Below, in pieces: positions 9,023-19,291 of a DNA stretch of 64,000 bases (position 1 is its first letter; each line of letters begins with the position of its first letter). The stretch is from Marinobacter sp. 1-4A (GTDB lineage: Bacteria; Pseudomonadota; Gammaproteobacteria; Pseudomonadales; Oleiphilaceae): NCBI RefSeq assembly GCF_016597725.1, contig NZ_VCGY01000002.1, forward strand, positions 1 to 64,000, read 5' to 3'. The position numbers and the translations under genes are program-made. A model generated the notes under the pieces. It saw only the letters and a program-made list of their open reading frames with translations, was not told the origin of the DNA and searched no databases.

Positions 9023-10396
9023 ATGAGCAACTTCAACGACTACAAAGTCCGCGATATCAACCTGGCCGATTGGGGCCGCAAAGAAATCAAAATCGCCGAA
9101 GGCGAAATGCCAGCCCTGATGGCTCTGCGCGAAAAGTACAAAGCCGAGCAGCCGCTGAAAGGCGCCAACATCATGGGCTGCATCCACATGACCATCCAGA
9201 CAGCCGTGCTGATCGAAACCCTAATCGAACTGGGCGCTGGCGTTCGCTGGTCATCGTGCAACATCTTCTCCACTCAGGATCAGGCGGCTGCCGCCATCGC
9301 AGCCCAGAACATTCCTGTGTTTGCCTGGAAAGGCGAAACCGACGAAGAATACGAATGGTGCCTTGAACGCACAATCGGCGCAGACGTAGACGGCTGGGAA
9401 CCCAACATGATCCTGGACGACGGCGGCGACCTAACTGCCCTGCTCCATGAAAAATATCCGGAAATCCTGGCCAACTGCCACGGCGTTACCGAAGAAACCA
9501 CCACTGGCGTACACCGCCTGCAGGAAATGCTGCGCGACGGCACCTTGAAAGTTCCGGCTATTAACGTGAACGATGCCGTTACCAAGTCCAAGAACGACAA
9601 CAAGTATGGCTGCCGCCACAGCCTGAACGATGCCATCAAGCGCGGCACCGACCACCTGCTGGCCGGTAAAAAGGCGCTGGTAATCGGTTACGGCGACGTG
9701 GGCAAAGGCTCTGCTGCTTCACTGCGTCAGGAAGGCATGATCGTTAAGGTAACTGAAGCTGATCCCATCTGCGCCATGCAGGCTTGTATGGATGGCTACG
9801 AGGTTGTTTCCCCGTACATCAACGGCATCAACACCGGCACTGAAGCAGGTGTCGACAAAGCTCTGCTACAGAACACCGACATTCTGGTAACCACCACCGG
9901 CAACATGAACGTGTGCGACGCGCACATGCTCAAGGCTCTGAAGTCCGGCGCGGTTGTGTGCAACATCGGTCACTTCGATAACGAAATCGATACTGCGTTC
10001 ATGCGCAAGAACTGGGAATGGGACGAAGTTAAGCCTCAGGTTCACGTGATCTACCGCGACAAGGCTGTAAACGACCACCTGATTCTGCTCTCCGAAGGCC
10101 GCCTGGTAAACCTGGGTAACGCAACGGGCCACCCTTCACGCATCATGGACGGCTCTTTTGCCAACCAGGTTCTGGCGCAGATGTACCTGTTCGAGCGCAA
10201 GTTCGCAGACCTGCCAGAAGACGCCCGCGCTAAAGGCATCTATGTTCAAGTTCTGCCCAAGAAGCTGGACGAAGAAGTGGCCCTTGCCATGGTTGAAGGC
10301 TTTGGTGGCGTCATCACCAAGATGACTCCGGAGCAGGCGCAGTACATTGGTGTACCGGTCGAAGGCCCGTACAAACCAGAAAGCTACAAGTACTAA
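9023..10396 (+). CDS. ahcY: S-adenosylhomocysteine hydrolase
   Basis: This 457-residue enzyme splits S-adenosylhomocysteine, the by-product and inhibitor of methyl transfer, into homocysteine and adenosine, using bound NAD. Visible motifs are the substrate region [26 protein letters not shown], and the dinucleotide fold [17 protein letters not shown]; the C-terminus ends [10 protein letters not shown] as usual. CGGAG precedes the ATG. It stands between metK and metF, so the three genes cover SAM synthesis, SAH removal and supply of the methyl group that remakes methionine. No SAH riboswitch was recognised upstream. Confidence 0.98.
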   Translation: MSNFNDYKVRDINLADWGRKEIKIAEGEMPALMALREKYKAEQPLKGANIMGCIHMTIQTAVLIETLIELGAGVRWSSCNIFSTQDQAAAAIAAQNIPVFAWKGETDEEYEWCLERTIGADVDGWEPNMILDDGGDLTALLHEKYPEILANCHGVTEETTTGVHRLQEMLRDGTLKVPAINVNDAVTKSKNDNKYGCRHSLNDAIKRGTDHLLAGKKALVIGYGDVGKGSAASLRQEGMIVKVTEADPICAMQACMDGYEVVSPYINGINTGTEAGVDKALLQNTDILVTTTGNMNVCDAHMLKALKSGAVVCNIGHFDNEIDTAFMRKNWEWDEVKPQVHVIYRDKAVNDHLILLSEGRLVNLGNATGHPSRIMDGSFANQVLAQMYLFERKFADLPEDARAKGIYVQVLPKKLDEEVALAMVEGFGGVITKMTPEQAQYIGVPVEGPYKPESYKY

Positions 10397-10408
10397 TCGG
10401 GTAACAAG

Positions 10409-11278
10409 ATGCAATCCCAGAAGCAATTCAAACGCCGCTTCAGCTTTGAATTTTTCCCGCCCAAGACCGATCAGGGCAAGGAAAAACTTCAGGTTGTGCG
10501 TAACCAGCTTGCCGAAGTGAACCCGGATTTTTTCTCGGTCACCTTCGGTGCGGGCGGTTCCACCCGCGACCGCACCATTGAAACCGTGCTCAACCTGCAC
10601 AAACAGGGCATTTCCACAGCACCCCACCTCTCCTGCGTCGGTGGTACGCGGGCAGAGATTGCAGAGCTGCTGGATGTGTATAAAGAGAATGGCATCAACC
10701 GCATTGTCGCCCTTCGAGGTGACATGCCTTCCGGCATGGGCGCATCCGGCGAGATGCGCTATGCCAACGAGCTGGTAGCGTTCATCCGCGAACACAGCGG
10801 CGATCACTTCAATCTGGAGGTCGCGGCCTACCCGGAGTTCCACCCGCAAGCACGTAATGCTGAAGAGGATCTGAAGAACTTCGCCCGCAAGGTGGAGGCT
10901 GGCGCCAACAGCGCCATTACGCAGTACTTCTTTAATCCGGAGAGCTATTTCTACTTCATCGATCGGCTGGAAAAGCTTGGGGTCACCATTCCTGTGGTGC
11001 CGGGCATCATGCCCATCGTGAACTTCTCCAGCTTAGTGCGCTTCTCCGACATGTGCGGTGCAGAAATACCGCGCTGGATTCGCAAGCAGCTGGAAGCTTA
11101 CGGTGACGACACGGCAAGCATCCGCAAGTTCGGTGAAGAAGTGATTACTGAGATGTGTGAAAAGCTGTTGAAAGCCGGGGCACCGGGGTTGCACTTTTAT
11201 ACATTGAATCAGGCTGAGCCGAGTATCAGTATTTGGAAAAATCTTGGAATTAGTGAGCGGGAGAAGATTGCTTTTTGA
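10409..11278 (+). CDS. metF: 5,10-methylenetetrahydrofolate reductase
   Basis: This 289-residue FAD enzyme reduces 5,10-methylene-THF to 5-methyl-THF, the methyl donor for methionine synthase. Family segments are FSFEFFPPKTDQGKEKL, FFSVTFGAGGSTRDRT, NRIVALRGDMPSG, EVAAYPEFHPQA and ITQYFFNPESYFYF. It starts 12 bp after ahcY and is surely cotranscribed with it. The gene ends at a long C/G-rich inverted repeat (11285-11469) that probably ends the transcript. Confidence 0.97.
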   Translation: MQSQKQFKRRFSFEFFPPKTDQGKEKLQVVRNQLAEVNPDFFSVTFGAGGSTRDRTIETVLNLHKQGISTAPHLSCVGGTRAEIAELLDVYKENGINRIVALRGDMPSGMGASGEMRYANELVAFIREHSGDHFNLEVAAYPEFHPQARNAEEDLKNFARKVEAGANSAITQYFFNPESYFYFIDRLEKLGVTIPVVPGIMPIVNFSSLVRFSDMCGAEIPRWIRKQLEAYGDDTASIRKFGEEVITEMCEKLLKAGAPGLHFYTLNQAEPSISIWKNLGISEREKIAF

Positions 11279-11284
11279 GGCATT

Positions 11285-11469
11285 CCCCTCTCCCCAGCCC
11301 CTCTCCCGCGAGGGGAGAGGGGCTAAAAGGCAACTCCCAGCCCGGCTTACTGACTCCCTGTGCCCTAAGCATCGGTCTCCTATCGAGGGAGAGGGAGCCT
11401 GCCATGCAACGGGGGAAGGGAGTACATAGAGCCCCTCTCCCCTCGCGGGAGAGGGGTTGGGGAGAGGGG
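11285..11469. repeat. C/G-rich long inverted repeat after metF (copy E)
   Basis: Two 40-bp arms (11285-11324 and 11430-11469, one mismatch) enclose a 105-base loop. Each arm is itself partly palindromic around CCCTCGCGGG-type centres. The same arm sequence occurs, less perfectly, at 51907-52062 with an unrelated loop. Motifs of this CCCCTCTCCC type are common intergenic repeats in proteobacteria. It starts 7 bp after the metF stop and fills the gap to the next gene apart from about 170 bp in which I see nothing else. Confidence 0.8.
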
Positions 11470-11638
11470 GGCGTTTTACCCTCCAAGCATTTGATTTTCG
11501 GCGCTCACCTGAGTCATAGTCTAAAGTGTATGTGATGCAGTTCCACTAATGCTCCCCGAGGGTCACGGTCACCAACAGTGTCTCCCGGTTTGCCTTATCG
11601 GGCAAGCGGAGCCTCAATAAGAAAGAAAAGGAGAAAGC

Positions 11639-12397
11639 ATGAGCACGAAATGGCTGAAAACACTGGGTACTGGCTTGGCACTTACCGTAGCAGCTAGCGC
11701 CGTTAGCGCTGAAACCCTGCGTGTGGCTACCGACCCCAGTTTTGTTCCATTCGAGATGTTGGATCAAGAAACCGGTGAGATGATTGGGTTTGACATGGAA
11801 ATCATCGCCGAAGTCGCTCAGCGCGCAGGCTTTGATTACAAAATCAATACCATGGACTTCAACGGTATTATCCCAGCCCTACAAACCGGTAACGTGGATA
11901 TCGCGATTGCTGGCATCACAATCACTGAAGCTCGTGAAAAAATCGTTGACTTCTCCGACCCATACTACGATTCCGGTCTGCGGATTCTGGTTCGTCAGGA
12001 CAACAACGACGTAACCGAAATCTCTGACCTTGAAGGTCTAAAGGTTGGCTCCAAAATCGGCAGCACCAGTTACGACTTCCTGAAGAAAAATCTGGACAAA
12101 AACGACGGTGTAACCCCGTATCCGGGCAGTTCGGACATGTACATGGCTCTGATGTCACGCTCCGTAGACGCCGTGTTCTACGACGCTCCGAACGTCGGCT
12201 ACTTTGCCCGCACCAAGGGTGAAGGCAAAGTCAAAACCGTTGGCAAGTTGTACGAAGGCCAGCAGTACGGCATCGCACTGAAGAACGGCAGTGAGTGGGT
12301 TGACGAGGTTAATGAAGCCCTCGCCGAAATGAAAGAAGACGGAACCTACAAAAACATCTACGAAAAGTGGTTCGGCCCAATGCCTGAAGGCAAGTAA
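11639..12397 (+). CDS. Polar amino acid ABC transporter, periplasmic binding protein
   Basis: The 252-residue precursor has a cleavable signal peptide (KWLKTLGTGLALTVAASAVSA, cleavage about residue 24) followed by a bacterial extracellular solute-binding family 3 domain: LRVATDPSFVPFEM, GFDMEIIAEVAQRAG, the AGITITEAREKIVDFSDPYY signature and GSTSYDFLKKN. It resembles GlnH and should bind glutamine or a related polar amino acid in the periplasm; the ligand cannot be fixed by eye. A strong AAGGAGAAAGC precedes the ATG. It heads a three-gene operon with permease and ATPase. Confidence 0.92.
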   Translation: MSTKWLKTLGTGLALTVAASAVSAETLRVATDPSFVPFEMLDQETGEMIGFDMEIIAEVAQRAGFDYKINTMDFNGIIPALQTGNVDIAIAGITITEAREKIVDFSDPYYDSGLRILVRQDNNDVTEISDLEGLKVGSKIGSTSYDFLKKNLDKNDGVTPYPGSSDMYMALMSRSVDAVFYDAPNVGYFARTKGEGKVKTVGKLYEGQQYGIALKNGSEWVDEVNEALAEMKEDGTYKNIYEKWFGPMPEGK

Positions 12398-12489
12398 AGG
12401 CTGAAGGGCCGCTAGGCCCGTTCCTTGTATAGCGCCGGGGCAAGTTAGCCCCGGCGACTTCTGACTCCAACCCTGCGGAGACGCACACT

Positions 12490-13161
12490 GTGGATTCCCA
12501 GTTCCAATTTGACTGGCAGGCAGCCATCAATTCCATCCCTTTTTTGATTAAAGGGATACCCTATACCCTGTTGATTTCTTTTGGCGGCCTGATGATCGGC
12601 TTTGCCTTGGGCATCATCTTTGGCTTGCTGAGCATAAACAAAAAATGGTTTTTGAGATGGCCCGCAACGGCCTATATCGAAATCTTTCGTGGTACCCCCA
12701 TTCTCGTTCAGGTTTTGTTTATCTTCTACGGCTTGCCGGATTTAATCGGTGGCCCTATTGACCCCCTAACCGCGGGTATTGCAGCAATTGCACTTAACTC
12801 GGGCGCCTACATTTCCGAAGTGGTGCGCGGTGGCGTTCAGTCCATCGACAAAGGCCAATCGGAAGCAGGGCTTTCTTTGGGTTTGTCTCGCACTCAAACA
12901 TTCTGGTCTATCATCTGGCCGCAAGCCTTCCGGCGTATGATTCCGCCACTTGGCAACCAAGCCATCGTCAGTATCAAGGACACCTCGCTGTTCTCCGTTA
13001 TTGGTGTGGGCGAACTTGTTCGTCAGGGTCAGGTTTATATTGCCAGTACCTTCACCGCCTTTGAGGTGTATTTTGTGGTCGCGATTATGTATCTGGCCAT
13101 CACCCTCTCACTGTCCCTGATTCTCCGCCTGGTTGAACGGCGCGGACTGGCCTCTGTCTGA
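12490..13161 (+). CDS. Polar amino acid ABC transporter, permease
   Basis: This 223-residue inner-membrane protein has about five hydrophobic segments and the permease signature EIFRGTPILVQVLFIFYGLP and NSGAYISEVVRGGVQSIDKGQ, the EAA loop that contacts the ATPase. The start is a GTG at 12490 with GGAG upstream. It belongs to the HisM/GlnP family and probably works as a homodimer, because the operon has a single permease gene. Confidence 0.92.
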   Translation: MDSQFQFDWQAAINSIPFLIKGIPYTLLISFGGLMIGFALGIIFGLLSINKKWFLRWPATAYIEIFRGTPILVQVLFIFYGLPDLIGGPIDPLTAGIAAIALNSGAYISEVVRGGVQSIDKGQSEAGLSLGLSRTQTFWSIIWPQAFRRMIPPLGNQAIVSIKDTSLFSVIGVGELVRQGQVYIASTFTAFEVYFVVAIMYLAITLSLSLILRLVERRGLASV

Positions 13162-13174
13162 AGGAACCTGATAC

Positions 13175-13921
13175 ATGACTCATATCGTACAAATGAAGGG
13201 CATGAACAAGTACTTCGGCAAACTGCATGTCCTTAAAGATATCGATTTATCCGTAGAACAGGGCGAAGTAGTGGTCATTATCGGCGCCAGTGGCTCCGGC
13301 AAATCCACCTTGATTCGCTGTGTGAACGGCTTGGAAGAATTCGAATCCGGCCACTTGGAAGTTGAAGGGCAAAAACTTGCGCCAAAGGGTGGAAACCAAG
13401 AAGCCCTTTCGAACATTCGCAAAGAAGTAGGCATGGTATTCCAGCAGTTCAATTTGTTCCCTCACCTTACGGTTAAGAAGAACATCATGCTGGCGCCCCA
13501 GAAGGTCAAAAACACGCCACAAACAGTGGCGAACGCGACAGCAGAGCGCCTATTGGAACGGGTGGGCATTGGCAGCCAAGCCGACAAATACCCCACTCAC
13601 CTCTCCGGTGGCCAGCAACAACGGGTTGCCATTGCTCGCGCCCTAGCCATGGAACCGCGCTTAATGCTGTTCGATGAGCCCACCTCTGCACTGGACCCTG
13701 AAATGATCGGCGAAGTGCTCGATGTCATGCGGGAATTGGCAAGAGAAGGTATGACCATGATGGTGGTCACCCACGAAATGGGCTTCGCCCGGGAAGTGGC
13801 AGACCGCGTAATCTACATTCACGAAGGCCAGATTGTGGAGCAAGGCAAGCCGGACGACGTGTTCGACAACCCTCAGAATGAGCGCACTCAGGCGTTTCTA
13901 TCCAGAGTGTTGGCACACTGA
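13175..13921 (+). CDS. Polar amino acid ABC transporter, ATP-binding protein
   Basis: The 248-residue cytoplasmic ATPase has Walker [14 protein letters not shown]-loop [13 protein letters not shown], signature [15 protein letters not shown], Walker [14 protein letters not shown] and the switch histidine in VVTHEMGF. It is GlnQ-like and powers the permease encoded 13 bp upstream. Translation starts at ATG 13175 after GAAGGAAC. A strong hairpin (13952-13983) ends the operon. Confidence 0.95.
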   Translation: MTHIVQMKGMNKYFGKLHVLKDIDLSVEQGEVVVIIGASGSGKSTLIRCVNGLEEFESGHLEVEGQKLAPKGGNQEALSNIRKEVGMVFQQFNLFPHLTVKKNIMLAPQKVKNTPQTVANATAERLLERVGIGSQADKYPTHLSGGQQQRVAIARALAMEPRLMLFDEPTSALDPEMIGEVLDVMRELAREGMTMMVVTHEMGFAREVADRVIYIHEGQIVEQGKPDDVFDNPQNERTQAFLSRVLAH

Positions 13922-13951
13922 TTTTTATACGGAATTTTGCAAAGCTCAAAC

Positions 13952-13983
13952 CAACTAAGCCCTCGATAATGAGGGCTTAGTTG
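13952..13983. terminator. Bidirectional terminator hairpin
   Basis: A perfect 13-bp stem (CAACTAAGCCCTC with its complement) closes a GATAAT loop between the transporter operon and the convergent gene at 14042-14530. There is no long T-run on either side, but the stem is strong and well placed for both transcripts. Confidence 0.7.
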
Positions 13984-14041
13984 TGAATATCCAGATGAAA
14001 ACGAACGAGCTACATGTGAGCCAGAGCCTTCAATAGTCGAA

Positions 14042-14530
14042 TCATAGCAACCGAAGAATAGTCTCGTACTCACGCTCAATTTTAGCGTGGGAGTCCTCAG
14101 CTAGAAACGCCGCAATCTTTTTGCCCATTAGCGGCACATCGCATCGCACATTCAAAGTCACATGATTGGTGCAGGCTTCTTCGGTGCCTTCCAGTTTCAT
14201 CATACCTTTGATCTTGGCCGGCACGCCTTCAATGTGCACACGAAACTCGCAGTGCCATTCGCCGTCGCTCTTGCGAAACCAGTGCTCTTCCTGCCGAACC
14301 TTATTCCATTCACGGTGAAAGTGCGAGAGCATGCCAGGCACTTCTGCGGACGTTGTCATCTGCCGTTCAACCACCAGTTTTGCAGAGGTATCGTCCTTTT
14401 CCAGCTCCGCCACGCGCACATTTCGAGAACCCAAAAGCTCATTTTTCTCAAGGATGTGGTCCTTGTCGAAGAAGGCTCCAAGTACTCGCCCAATGCCTGC
14501 CTGATACGGGTGGGTCAGTTGAAGTTCCAT
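14042..14530 (-). CDS. DUF2505 family protein (START-like fold)
   Basis: The 162-residue protein begins MELQLTHPYQAGIGRVLGAFFDKDH and matches the DUF2505 pattern as I remember it: a lipid-binding START-like fold of unknown function, with an HFHREWNKVRQEEHWF region and a C-terminal EREYETILRLL helix. There is no signal peptide or membrane segment. The ATG at 14530 is preferred to one 20 codons upstream because AGAGG lies in front of it. It is transcribed divergently from bioA; no functional link is evident. Confidence 0.75.
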   Translation of the reverse strand: MELQLTHPYQAGIGRVLGAFFDKDHILEKNELLGSRNVRVAELEKDDTSAKLVVERQMTTSAEVPGMLSHFHREWNKVRQEEHWFRKSDGEWHCEFRVHIEGVPAKIKGMMKLEGTEEACTNHVTLNVRCDVPLMGKKIAAFLAEDSHAKIEREYETILRLL

Positions 14531-14712
14531 AGTTAACAAGCCTCTATTTATTGATGCTGGAATTGTCGATGCAGAGCCAGTTGCGCGCATTGGCCTGCCT
14601 GTCGATATCCATTGGCACAGTAGTCAGTCAGCGCTGTTAACTGTATTATCGCCGAAGGTTAACAGCCATCACTTAATTACGTCAGCACCATCGCTTTATC
14701 GGAGAATTTTCT

Positions 14713-16062
14713 ATGCGCAACGCCGACCTCGTCGCCCGCGGCCTCAAGTCCGTATGGCACCCCTGTACCCAGATGAAAGATCACGAAACTCTGCCACTGG
14801 TGCCCATCAAACGAGGTGAAGGCGTCTGGCTGGAAGATTTTGAAAACAACCGCTTTATCGACGCGGTCAGCTCCTGGTGGGTGAACCTATTCGGACACGC
14901 AAACCCGAGAATCAACGCAGCGATTCAGAAGCAAATTGGCGAGTTAGAGCACGTTATTCTGGCCGGATTTACCCACGAGCCCGTGGTCAATCTATCCGAG
15001 CGGCTCATTGAGGTGACTCCCGAAGGCCTGAACAAATGCTTCTACGCCGACAATGGTTCGTCGGCCATTGAAGCGGCCCTCAAGATGAGCTTTCACTACT
15101 GGAAAAACCTTGGAAAGCCCGGCAAAAAGAATTTTGTAAACCTGAGCAACAGCTACCACGGTGAAACTCTGGGCGCTCTGGCCCTTGGCGATGTAGCTCT
15201 GTACAAGGACACCTATCAGCCATTACTGATGGAAGTGCTGACCGCCCCCTCCCCTGACGCCTACAACAAGGAAGAAGGCGAAACCGACGAAGCCTATGCG
15301 CTGCGCCAGTTTGAGGCCATGGAAAAGCTATTGGCAGAAAAGCATGAGGAGATCTGCGCGGTTGTGGTGGAGCCTCTCATCCAGTGCGCAGGTGGCATGC
15401 GCATGCACCATCCGATTTACCATACAAAGTTGCGCGAAGCTTGTGACCGCTATGGCGTGCATCTGATTGCCGATGAAATTGCGGTTGGTTTTGGCCGCAC
15501 CGGCACCCTGTTTGCCTGCGAGCAATCCGGTATCACGCCAGACTTCATGTGCCTTTCAAAAGGACTGACCGCGGGCTATTTGCCGCTCTCGGTCGTTCTG
15601 ACTACAGATACCGTTTACAACGCATTTTATGACGACTACGAAACCCTAAAAGCCTTTTTGCACAGCCACAGTTACACCGGAAACCCTATTGGCTGCGCCG
15701 TGGCACTCGCCACGCTCGACATATTTCGGGATGATAATGTTATCGAAAACAACCGACGGCTCTCAGCCTGCATGGCCGATTCTGTGGCACATCTGGCCGA
15801 CCACCCCAACGTTGGTGATATCCGCCAGCACGGCATGACCCTCGCGGTGGAAATGGTAAAAGACAAAGCCTCAAAAACACCGTTTCCCTGGCAGGAGCGG
15901 CGGGGTGTTCGCGTTTATCAGCACTCGCTAACACGCGAGGCCTTGCTTCGCCCCCTAGGTAATGTGGTTTACTTCATGCCGCCCTACGTCATTACCGAAG
16001 ATCAGATCCGCCATCTGGCACAGGTCGCGACCGAAGGCATCAACATAGCCGTTAGGGACTGA
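14713..16062 (+). CDS. bioA: Adenosylmethionine-8-amino-7-oxononanoate aminotransferase
   Basis: This 449-residue PLP enzyme makes 7,8-diaminopelargonate for biotin synthesis, with SAM as the amino donor. BioA features are VWHPCTQMKDHE near the N-terminus, DAVSSWWVNLFGH, DNGSSAIEAALKM, the catalytic-lysine motif CLSKGLTAGYLPLS, and HSHSYTGNPIGCAVA. It is followed 15 bp later by rsmE. No other bio gene is in the window, so biotin synthesis must be completed elsewhere. Confidence 0.96.
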   Translation: MRNADLVARGLKSVWHPCTQMKDHETLPLVPIKRGEGVWLEDFENNRFIDAVSSWWVNLFGHANPRINAAIQKQIGELEHVILAGFTHEPVVNLSERLIEVTPEGLNKCFYADNGSSAIEAALKMSFHYWKNLGKPGKKNFVNLSNSYHGETLGALALGDVALYKDTYQPLLMEVLTAPSPDAYNKEEGETDEAYALRQFEAMEKLLAEKHEEICAVVVEPLIQCAGGMRMHHPIYHTKLREACDRYGVHLIADEIAVGFGRTGTLFACEQSGITPDFMCLSKGLTAGYLPLSVVLTTDTVYNAFYDDYETLKAFLHSHSYTGNPIGCAVALATLDIFRDDNVIENNRRLSACMADSVAHLADHPNVGDIRQHGMTLAVEMVKDKASKTPFPWQERRGVRVYQHSLTREALLRPLGNVVYFMPPYVITEDQIRHLAQVATEGINIAVRD

Positions 16063-16077
16063 TCAAGGTACATACGC

Positions 16078-16812
16078 ATGCGCATCCCCAGAATTTACAC
16101 AGACTCGCCCCTGAGCGAAGGACATCACGCAGATCTGGATGAAAACGCCGCCCAGCATGTTGGCCGCGTATTGCGCATGCAATCAGGGCAGGAACTGAAA
16201 CTGTTCAATGGCGATGGCCAAGATTACTCCGCTACTATCACGGAAGCGGGCAAAAAACGTGTACAAGTTCTGGTGGGCCCACCGCAAGCCAACCCAACCG
16301 AATCGCCTTTGCAAATCACCCTTGGCCAAACCTTATCCAAGGGTGATCGCATGGATTACGCCGTGCAGAAAGCCGTGGAAATGGGCGTTAGCCGCATTGT
16401 GCCGCTCACCACGGAACGCTGCGAGGTAAAACTAAAAGGCGACCGCGAAGACAAGCGCCTGCGTCATTGGCAGTCGGTTGCGATAAGTGCAGCAGAACAA
16501 TGCGGCCGCGCCACAGTTCCCGAAATCCTCCCGGTTATGACGGTAGAGCAATGGCTGGAGTACAGCCGCACCTGCGACCTGCGTTTGGTTTTGCACCACC
16601 GCACCGAAAAATCGCTGAAATCCATGAACCGACCCGGCACCATTGCCCTAATGATCGGCCCGGAAGGCGGCCTTACAGCAGACGAAATCGCACTGGCGGA
16701 GAAAGAAGGGTTCCTACCAATGGCCATGGGACCACGGGTTCTAAGGACAGAAACAGCGCCCGTGGCGGCCATTGCACTGTGCCAATGGTTATGGGGCGAT
16801 ATGAGCAGCTAA
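16078..16812 (+). CDS. rsmE: 16S rRNA (uracil1498-N3)-methyltransferase
   Basis: The 244-residue protein is a SPOUT-fold methyltransferase that modifies U1498 of 16S rRNA using SAM. An N-terminal PUA-like part (RIPRIYTDSPL, HVGRVLRMQSGQELKLFNGDG) precedes the knotted C-terminal domain with LTTERCEVKL, IGPEGGLTADEI and GPRVLRTETAP, the classical RsmE end. It is probably cotranscribed with bioA. Confidence 0.95.
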   Translation: MRIPRIYTDSPLSEGHHADLDENAAQHVGRVLRMQSGQELKLFNGDGQDYSATITEAGKKRVQVLVGPPQANPTESPLQITLGQTLSKGDRMDYAVQKAVEMGVSRIVPLTTERCEVKLKGDREDKRLRHWQSVAISAAEQCGRATVPEILPVMTVEQWLEYSRTCDLRLVLHHRTEKSLKSMNRPGTIALMIGPEGGLTADEIALAEKEGFLPMAMGPRVLRTETAPVAAIALCQWLWGDMSS

Positions 16813-16917
16813 GATCGAACTGCCGTCACGTGGGGGTTAAAGGGCCATTGACAGGCAGGTGCCTTCGAAACATGCTTCACCCCGCTGACATAAACAAAAA
16901 AGCGAGTGCACCTCCGA

Positions 16918-18147
16918 ATGACAAGCCTGCTTAACAACCCAGAATTCTGGCAATACCTCAGTATTCCCGTTATCGCAGCCCTCATTGGCTGGTTCACCAA
17001 CTGGCTTGCCATCAAAATGACCTTCCTTCCACTGGAGTTTGTTGGCAAACCTCCACTGCTAGGATGGCAGGGCATTATTCCCTCCAAAGCCCATAAAATG
17101 GCCGCCATTGCCGTAGACGCCACCATTTCAAAAATCGGAACCGTACGGGAAATATTCGAACAGATTGATCCCAAAGTGCTCGCCGCGCACATTGTCCACT
17201 CGGTAGAGCCGCGCATCGAAGAATACGTGGATGAAATGATGCTCCGGGAATACCCCACATTTTGGGAGAACCTTCCTGCCTCTGCCCGAAAGATGGTCTA
17301 TGACAGAGTTCGTAAATCCACGCCGCATCTGGTGGACAACCTAGTCGACGATATCGCCAACAACATCGAAGATCTGCTTGATATCAAAACCATGACCATT
17401 GAGAAACTGTCGGCCGACAAGCAGCTGCTGAATCGTATCTTTCTGGAGTGCGGCGATGCAGAGTTCCGCTTTATCGTGAACTCCGGTCTTTACTTCGGTT
17501 TTCTGTTCGGTGTTATCCAGATGACCGTTTGGTACTTTTATCAAAGCTGGTGGGTATTACCCTTCTTCGGCTTGCTGGTGGGCTGGGCCACTAACTGGAT
17601 TGCCTTGAACGTTATCTTCCGCCCCTTGCACCCCAAAAAAGTCGGCCCTTTTCGTATTCAGGGACTGTTCCTCAAGCGACAGCCGGAAGTGGCACAGTCT
17701 TTTTGCCACATAATTACCCACGAGATCCTCACGGTTGGCAATATCATCAGTGCCATACTGGAAGGCCCAAAAGGTGATCGTGCCCGCAACATGGTGAAAA
17801 AGCACATCAAGCCACTGGTGGACGAAACCGCCGGTATGGGCAAAGCTCTCACCCAAATGGCCTTCGGCCCCACTGGCTTTGCCACGCTAAAAAATCAGGT
17901 GGGTGAAAAAGCCATCGAGATATCGAAAACATCCTTTAACAACCCTGTGTTTGAGACAGACCGTGCCCGCGCCGTTGAGTCCATTATGGTGGAGCGTATG
18001 ATTGCCCTCTCTTCGGAGGAGTTTCAGGATTTACTTCGCCCTTGCTTCCAAGAAGATGAGATTAAACTGATTCTTGTGGGTGCTTTTCTCGGCTTTTCGG
18101 CCGGTGTTGGCCAACTCGTTTTTGTATTTGGTGAGGTGTTAGTCTGA
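16918..18147 (+). CDS. DUF445 family membrane protein
   Basis: The 409-residue protein has an N-terminal membrane segment (YLSIPVIAALIGWFTNWLAIKM), a middle pair (SGLYFGFLFGVIQMTVWYF and WWVLPFFGLLVGWATNWIAL) and a hydrophobic C-terminus. The duplicated GWxTNWxAxxxxFxP pattern typifies DUF445 (YheB-like) proteins, whose function is not established. The ATG at 16918 is used; a GTG four codons upstream is an alternative, and neither has a strong RBS. It follows rsmE by 105 bp. Confidence 0.8.
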   Translation: MTSLLNNPEFWQYLSIPVIAALIGWFTNWLAIKMTFLPLEFVGKPPLLGWQGIIPSKAHKMAAIAVDATISKIGTVREIFEQIDPKVLAAHIVHSVEPRIEEYVDEMMLREYPTFWENLPASARKMVYDRVRKSTPHLVDNLVDDIANNIEDLLDIKTMTIEKLSADKQLLNRIFLECGDAEFRFIVNSGLYFGFLFGVIQMTVWYFYQSWWVLPFFGLLVGWATNWIALNVIFRPLHPKKVGPFRIQGLFLKRQPEVAQSFCHIITHEILTVGNIISAILEGPKGDRARNMVKKHIKPLVDETAGMGKALTQMAFGPTGFATLKNQVGEKAIEISKTSFNNPVFETDRARAVESIMVERMIALSSEEFQDLLRPCFQEDEIKLILVGAFLGFSAGVGQLVFVFGEVLV

Positions 18148-18256
18148 AAAATTTTATAGCCGCACAGGGGTTAGACTGTGCAAGGCGGTAGTGGGCCTCT
18201 ATACTGCAATACACAAGAACGTACACTTTCGCGACTGGTTTACCTGGGGGCAACGG

Positions 18257-19291
18257 ATGCCAGGCTTCTTTTCCTGGATTGCAGGCTTTTTTGTCACGGA
18301 AAAGCCGACACCTCCTGCGGTTTCTGAGGCAAGGCTATTTAATCCTTCAAAATCTACAAAACCCGCCATAGCAGCGGAAGATGCTCAAAGCTTGTCCCTG
18401 CAGCTTGAGGAAAATCTTTTTTGCTGGCTTCTGGACACCGGCCCCGCTCAACTTCGCTCCGAGCAAGCCCCGTCACACCAAGCACTTCAAGAGCTCGATC
18501 ACCGCCTCGCGAACCGGAAAATGGAAGAGCTGCCAAGGCGGCCCATGACACTTCCCATGCTGATGAAGGCGCTTTCTGATGAATCCGGCGACCGGCAAAA
18601 GCTGAGCCAGATTATTCTGGGAGACCCCTCTTTAACCGATCAGATATTGCAGGTGGCCAATAGCCCCTATTTCCGTACTGGCGACGCCACCATCGAGTCT
18701 GTGGATCAGGCTGTTTTCATTCTAGGTATCGATGGTATTCGGAATGTGATTTCGGCAACGGTTATGCGGCCAATGATGGCGGCCCGCAATAGCCGCGAAG
18801 CCCTATTTGCCCAACGGGCATGGCGCTGGGGCCTTACCTGCGCCCGCGCGGCGGAGTTTATCGCAAAGCTACAAGGGGAGGACGCAAGCGCCCACTTCAC
18901 CGTGGGGCTTTTACCGGCACTCTCCTATATCACTATTCGCAGGGAGCTCCAGCAGATATGCCGGGCACAGCGTGGTGGCGGGGAGCCGGATGTTGTGTTG
19001 ATTCGTACCGCATTAGCGCGCTACCAGTGGGTTGCTTCGCAATTGATCGCCAGTGAGTGGGGCCTGCCACCTAAGTACCACGCGTATCTAATGTCGGCAG
19101 AGCGACCTGTGCCTGATCAGGAGCAAGCAGCGCTGGTAGATGGCATGGTAATAGGTAGTCGTGAAGTGTTGCGACATGCGCACCAACGCAACCTCCCCGA
19201 AGAAGATTTGGAGCACATCGTTCATCTTACGCCGGAACAAACCGGCCGAGTGCGAACTGCCATCAAAGCCCTGCTCAGCCAGCAGAGCTAG
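18257..19291 (+). CDS. HDOD domain protein
   Basis: This 344-residue protein carries an HDOD domain from about residue 100 (LPRRPMTLPMLMKALSD, IILGDPSLTDQILQVANSPYF, SVDQAVFILGIDGIRNVISAT). HDOD proteins act in signalling and lack the metal-binding HD pair, so a regulatory role is likely but the partner is unknown. The start is uncertain: a GTG at 18191 would add 22 residues; I prefer the ATG at 18257, after GGGGG and before MPGFFSWIAGFF. The gene overlaps the convergent YihY gene by 17 bp. Confidence 0.8.
   Translation: MPGFFSWIAGFFVTEKPTPPAVSEARLFNPSKSTKPAIAAEDAQSLSLQLEENLFCWLLDTGPAQLRSEQAPSHQALQELDHRLANRKMEELPRRPMTLPMLMKALSDESGDRQKLSQIILGDPSLTDQILQVANSPYFRTGDATIESVDQAVFILGIDGIRNVISATVMRPMMAARNSREALFAQRAWRWGLTCARAAEFIAKLQGEDASAHFTVGLLPALSYITIRRELQQICRAQRGGGEPDVVLIRTALARYQWVASQLIASEWGLPPKYHAYLMSAERPVPDQEQAALVDGMVIGSREVLRHAHQRNLPEEDLEHIVHLTPEQTGRVRTAIKALLSQQS

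Noticed and set aside
11285..11469. CRISPR array from the repeated C/G-rich motifs
   Set aside because: There are only two inverted units, no direct repeats with regular spacers, and no cas genes.
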